The notes under the pieces: generated by a model
Databases searched by the model: none
What the model saw: only the letters and a program-made list of their open reading frames with translations
What the model was told of the DNA's origin: nothing
Position numbers and translations under genes: made by a program
NCBI GenBank assembly: GCA_947627085.1
Contig: CANQUO010000133.1
Span: forward strand, 1-6,070
DNA: 6,070 nt
Direction of reading: 5' to 3'
From: an uncultured Oscillospiraceae bacterium
GTDB taxonomy: Bacteria > Bacillota > Clostridia > Oscillospirales > Oscillospiraceae
In this document: positions 5,122 to 6,070 of the stretch, one piece after another
Layout: the number at the start of each line of letters is the position of its first letter
Position numbering within the stretch: position 1 is the first letter of the stretch

Positions 5122-5182
5122 GGCTTCGTCTATTTTTTGCAAGATTAATTATATGAAAATTCAAATTTATATGTATTGACCA

Positions 5183-5211
5183 TTGACAATACTGTTTTAA
5201 AACGGTAAAAT
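5183..5211 (+). promoter_or_regulatory. Consensus SigA promoter of gdhA with spacer palindrome
   Basis: A perfect TTGACA (5183-5188) and TAAAAT (5206-5211) are 17 bases apart, predicting a start near 5218 and a leader of about 100 bases. The spacer is almost filled by an 18-base near-palindrome, TACTG-TTTTAAAA-CGGTA (5190-5207), with one mismatched pair. At the start site lies a perfect 12-base palindrome, GCCGTTAACGGC (5216-5227). Both are well placed for a repressor. Confidence 0.8.
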
Positions 5212-5222
5212 GATAGCCGTTA

Positions 5223-5274
5223 ACGGCAAGGGCGTCGCGGGCTTTTGTCCGCGCGTGTCCGAGCCGTATTTTTT
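5223..5274 (+). terminator. Terminator-like hairpin in the gdhA leader (possible attenuator)
   Basis: ACGGC (5223-5227) pairs with GCCGT (5263-5267). Inside it CGCGGGC (5236-5242) pairs with GTCCGCG (5247-5253), with one G-U pair and a TTTT loop. After the outer stem come an A and then six Ts (5269-5274). The element lies between the gdhA start site and its SD, so termination here would stop gdhA transcription after about 57 bases. Confidence 0.5.
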
Positions 5275-5320
5275 ATCCGTTCAATTTCAGTAGAATATTA
5301 ATATTTTGGAGGTTTCATAA

Positions 5321-6070
5321 ATGAAGAACGCCTACCTTATCAGCGTCCTTGAGACTGTCAAAAAGCGCAACCCGGCGGAGCCCGAGTTCATCCAGGCCGT
5401 CACCGAGGTCCTGGAGACCCTGGAGCCCGTCATCGACAAGCGCCCCGACCTTGTTGAGGCCAACGTCCTTGAGAGACTCGTTGAGCCCGACCGCCAGATC
5501 ATCTTCCGCGTCCCCTGGGTGGACGATCAGGGCAAGATTCAGGTCAACCGCGGCTACCGCATCCAGTTCAACGACGCCATCGGCCCCTACAAGGGCGGCA
5601 TCCGCCTGCACCCCTCCGTGTACATCGGCATCATCAAGTTCCTGGGCTTTGAGCAGATTTTCAAAAACAGCCTGACCACCCTGCCCATGGGCGGCGCCAA
5701 GGGCGGCTCCGACTTTGACCCCAAGGGCAAGTCCGATAACGAGGTCATGCGCTTCTGCCAGAGCTTCATAAACGAGCTCTACCGCCACATCGGCAAGGAC
5801 ATCGACGTCCCCGCCGGCGACATCGGCACCGGCGCCCGTGAGATCGGCTACATGTTCGGCCAGTACAAGAAGCTCACCGGCGAGTGGTCCGGCATCCTCA
5901 CCGGCAAGGGCATCCCCTACGGCGGTTCCTTGGCCCGCACCGAGGCCACCGGCTACGGCCTTTGCTACTTCACCGACGAGATGCTCCGCGCCAACGGCAA
6001 GTCCTTCGAGGGCCAGACCGTGGTCATCTCCGGCTCCGGCAATGTGGCGCTCTACGCCCTCCAGAAGGCC
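5321..6070 (+). CDS. gdhA: Glutamate dehydrogenase (hexameric, probably NADP-dependent), 5' part
   Basis: It catalyses reversible amination of 2-oxoglutarate with ammonium and NAD(P)H to give glutamate, in the cytoplasm, linking carbon and nitrogen metabolism. The first 250 codons are present and the frame runs off the window; hexameric GDHs have about 445-450 residues. The ATG at 5321 has GGAGG (5308-5312) eight bases upstream. The substrate domain shows GPYKGGIRLHPSV with K91, FEQIFKNSLTTL with K115, PMGGAKGGSDFDPKGKSD with catalytic K127, and PAGDIGTGAREIG with D167. Relative to Clostridium symbiosum GDH all four are conserved with a shift of two. The Rossmann domain begins at VVISGSGNVA (234-243). 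SGSGNVA resembles E. coli-type NADP enzymes rather than the GFGNVA of the NAD-specific C. symbiosum enzyme, but the deciding residues after the second strand lie outside the window. The leader suggests tight transcriptional control. Confidence 0.95.
   Translation, partial: MKNAYLISVLETVKKRNPAEPEFIQAVTEVLETLEPVIDKRPDLVEANVLERLVEPDRQIIFRVPWVDDQGKIQVNRGYRIQFNDAIGPYKGGIRLHPSVYIGIIKFLGFEQIFKNSLTTLPMGGAKGGSDFDPKGKSDNEVMRFCQSFINELYRHIGKDIDVPAGDIGTGAREIGYMFGQYKKLTGEWSGILTGKGIPYGGSLARTEATGYGLCYFTDEMLRANGKSFEGQTVVISGSGNVALYALQKA

Noticed and set aside
4870..5148. Possible 92-residue plus-strand protein in the divergent spacer
   Set aside because: It overlaps the operon promoter and the strong terminator hairpin, has no SD and has low-complexity composition.
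5216..5320. gdhA leader as a T-box or known amino-acid riboswitch
   Set aside because: No T-box sequence (AGGGTGGNACCGCG-like), no stem I features and insufficient length before the terminator-like hairpin.
5315..5788. Long minus-strand open frame opposite gdhA
   Set aside because: It mirrors the codon pattern of a clear glutamate dehydrogenase gene, is rich in Ala/Leu/Asp/Val as expected for an antisense shadow, and has no recognisable domain.

Overview
The window looks like chromosomal DNA from a GC-rich Firmicute of the class Clostridia, most likely a gut Oscillospirales-type anaerobe (inference). Coding regions are strongly GC-rich with many GGC, GCC, CTC and GAC codons. Intergenic spacers are AT-rich with SigA-type promoters and strong Shine-Dalgarno sites. 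A spacer near the left end carries GC-rich hairpins ending in CCCCTACGG/CCGTAGGGG, a type of interspersed repeat I associate with such genomes.

Layout. (1) 2-1078 (+): 3' part of a CPA-type Na+/H+ antiporter with an ion-binding DD pair. (2) 1079-1449: a gene-free spacer with four strong hairpins, then a promoter (TTGCAC-N17-TATACT). (3) 1459-1731 (+): a LysR-type regulator cut down to its DNA-binding domain, about 90 residues. (4) 1729-1900: a dense cluster of inverted repeats, including a bidirectional terminator, between convergent genes. (5) 1901-4876 (-): a two-gene operon. Its promoter (TTGCGT-N17-TATAAT) drives a TetM/EF-G-like ribosomal GTPase that carries a YacP/Rae1-type NYN endonuclease domain at its C-terminus. 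This gene runs by a TGATG overlap into an ElaA-like GNAT acetyltransferase. (6) 4877-5320: a divergent spacer of about 440 bases. It holds the operon promoter, a possible small-RNA unit with its own promoter and intrinsic terminator, a consensus promoter for the next gene, and a terminator-like hairpin in that gene's leader. (7) 5321-6070 (+): 5' two-thirds of a hexameric glutamate dehydrogenase gene, gdhA.

The most notable locus is the GTPase-nuclease fusion. B. subtilis Rae1 is a ribosome-dependent endonuclease that cuts mRNA in the A site, and TetM-type GTPases act at that same A site. A fusion suggests a GTPase that brings an A-site nuclease to the ribosome. In this copy the reading frame breaks at 4309-4312, between the G4 and G5 motifs of the GTPase domain, so the two frames must be joined to give a complete protein of about 847 residues. 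The break may be a real mutation, an assembly error, or a +1 recoding site: there is a TTTT slip run with an SD-like AGGG two bases upstream. The sequence alone cannot decide between these.

The second regulatory point of interest is gdhA. Its promoter contains two palindromes, and its roughly 100-base leader contains a hairpin followed by six Ts, well before the start codon. That suggests control by an operator, by attenuation, or by both.
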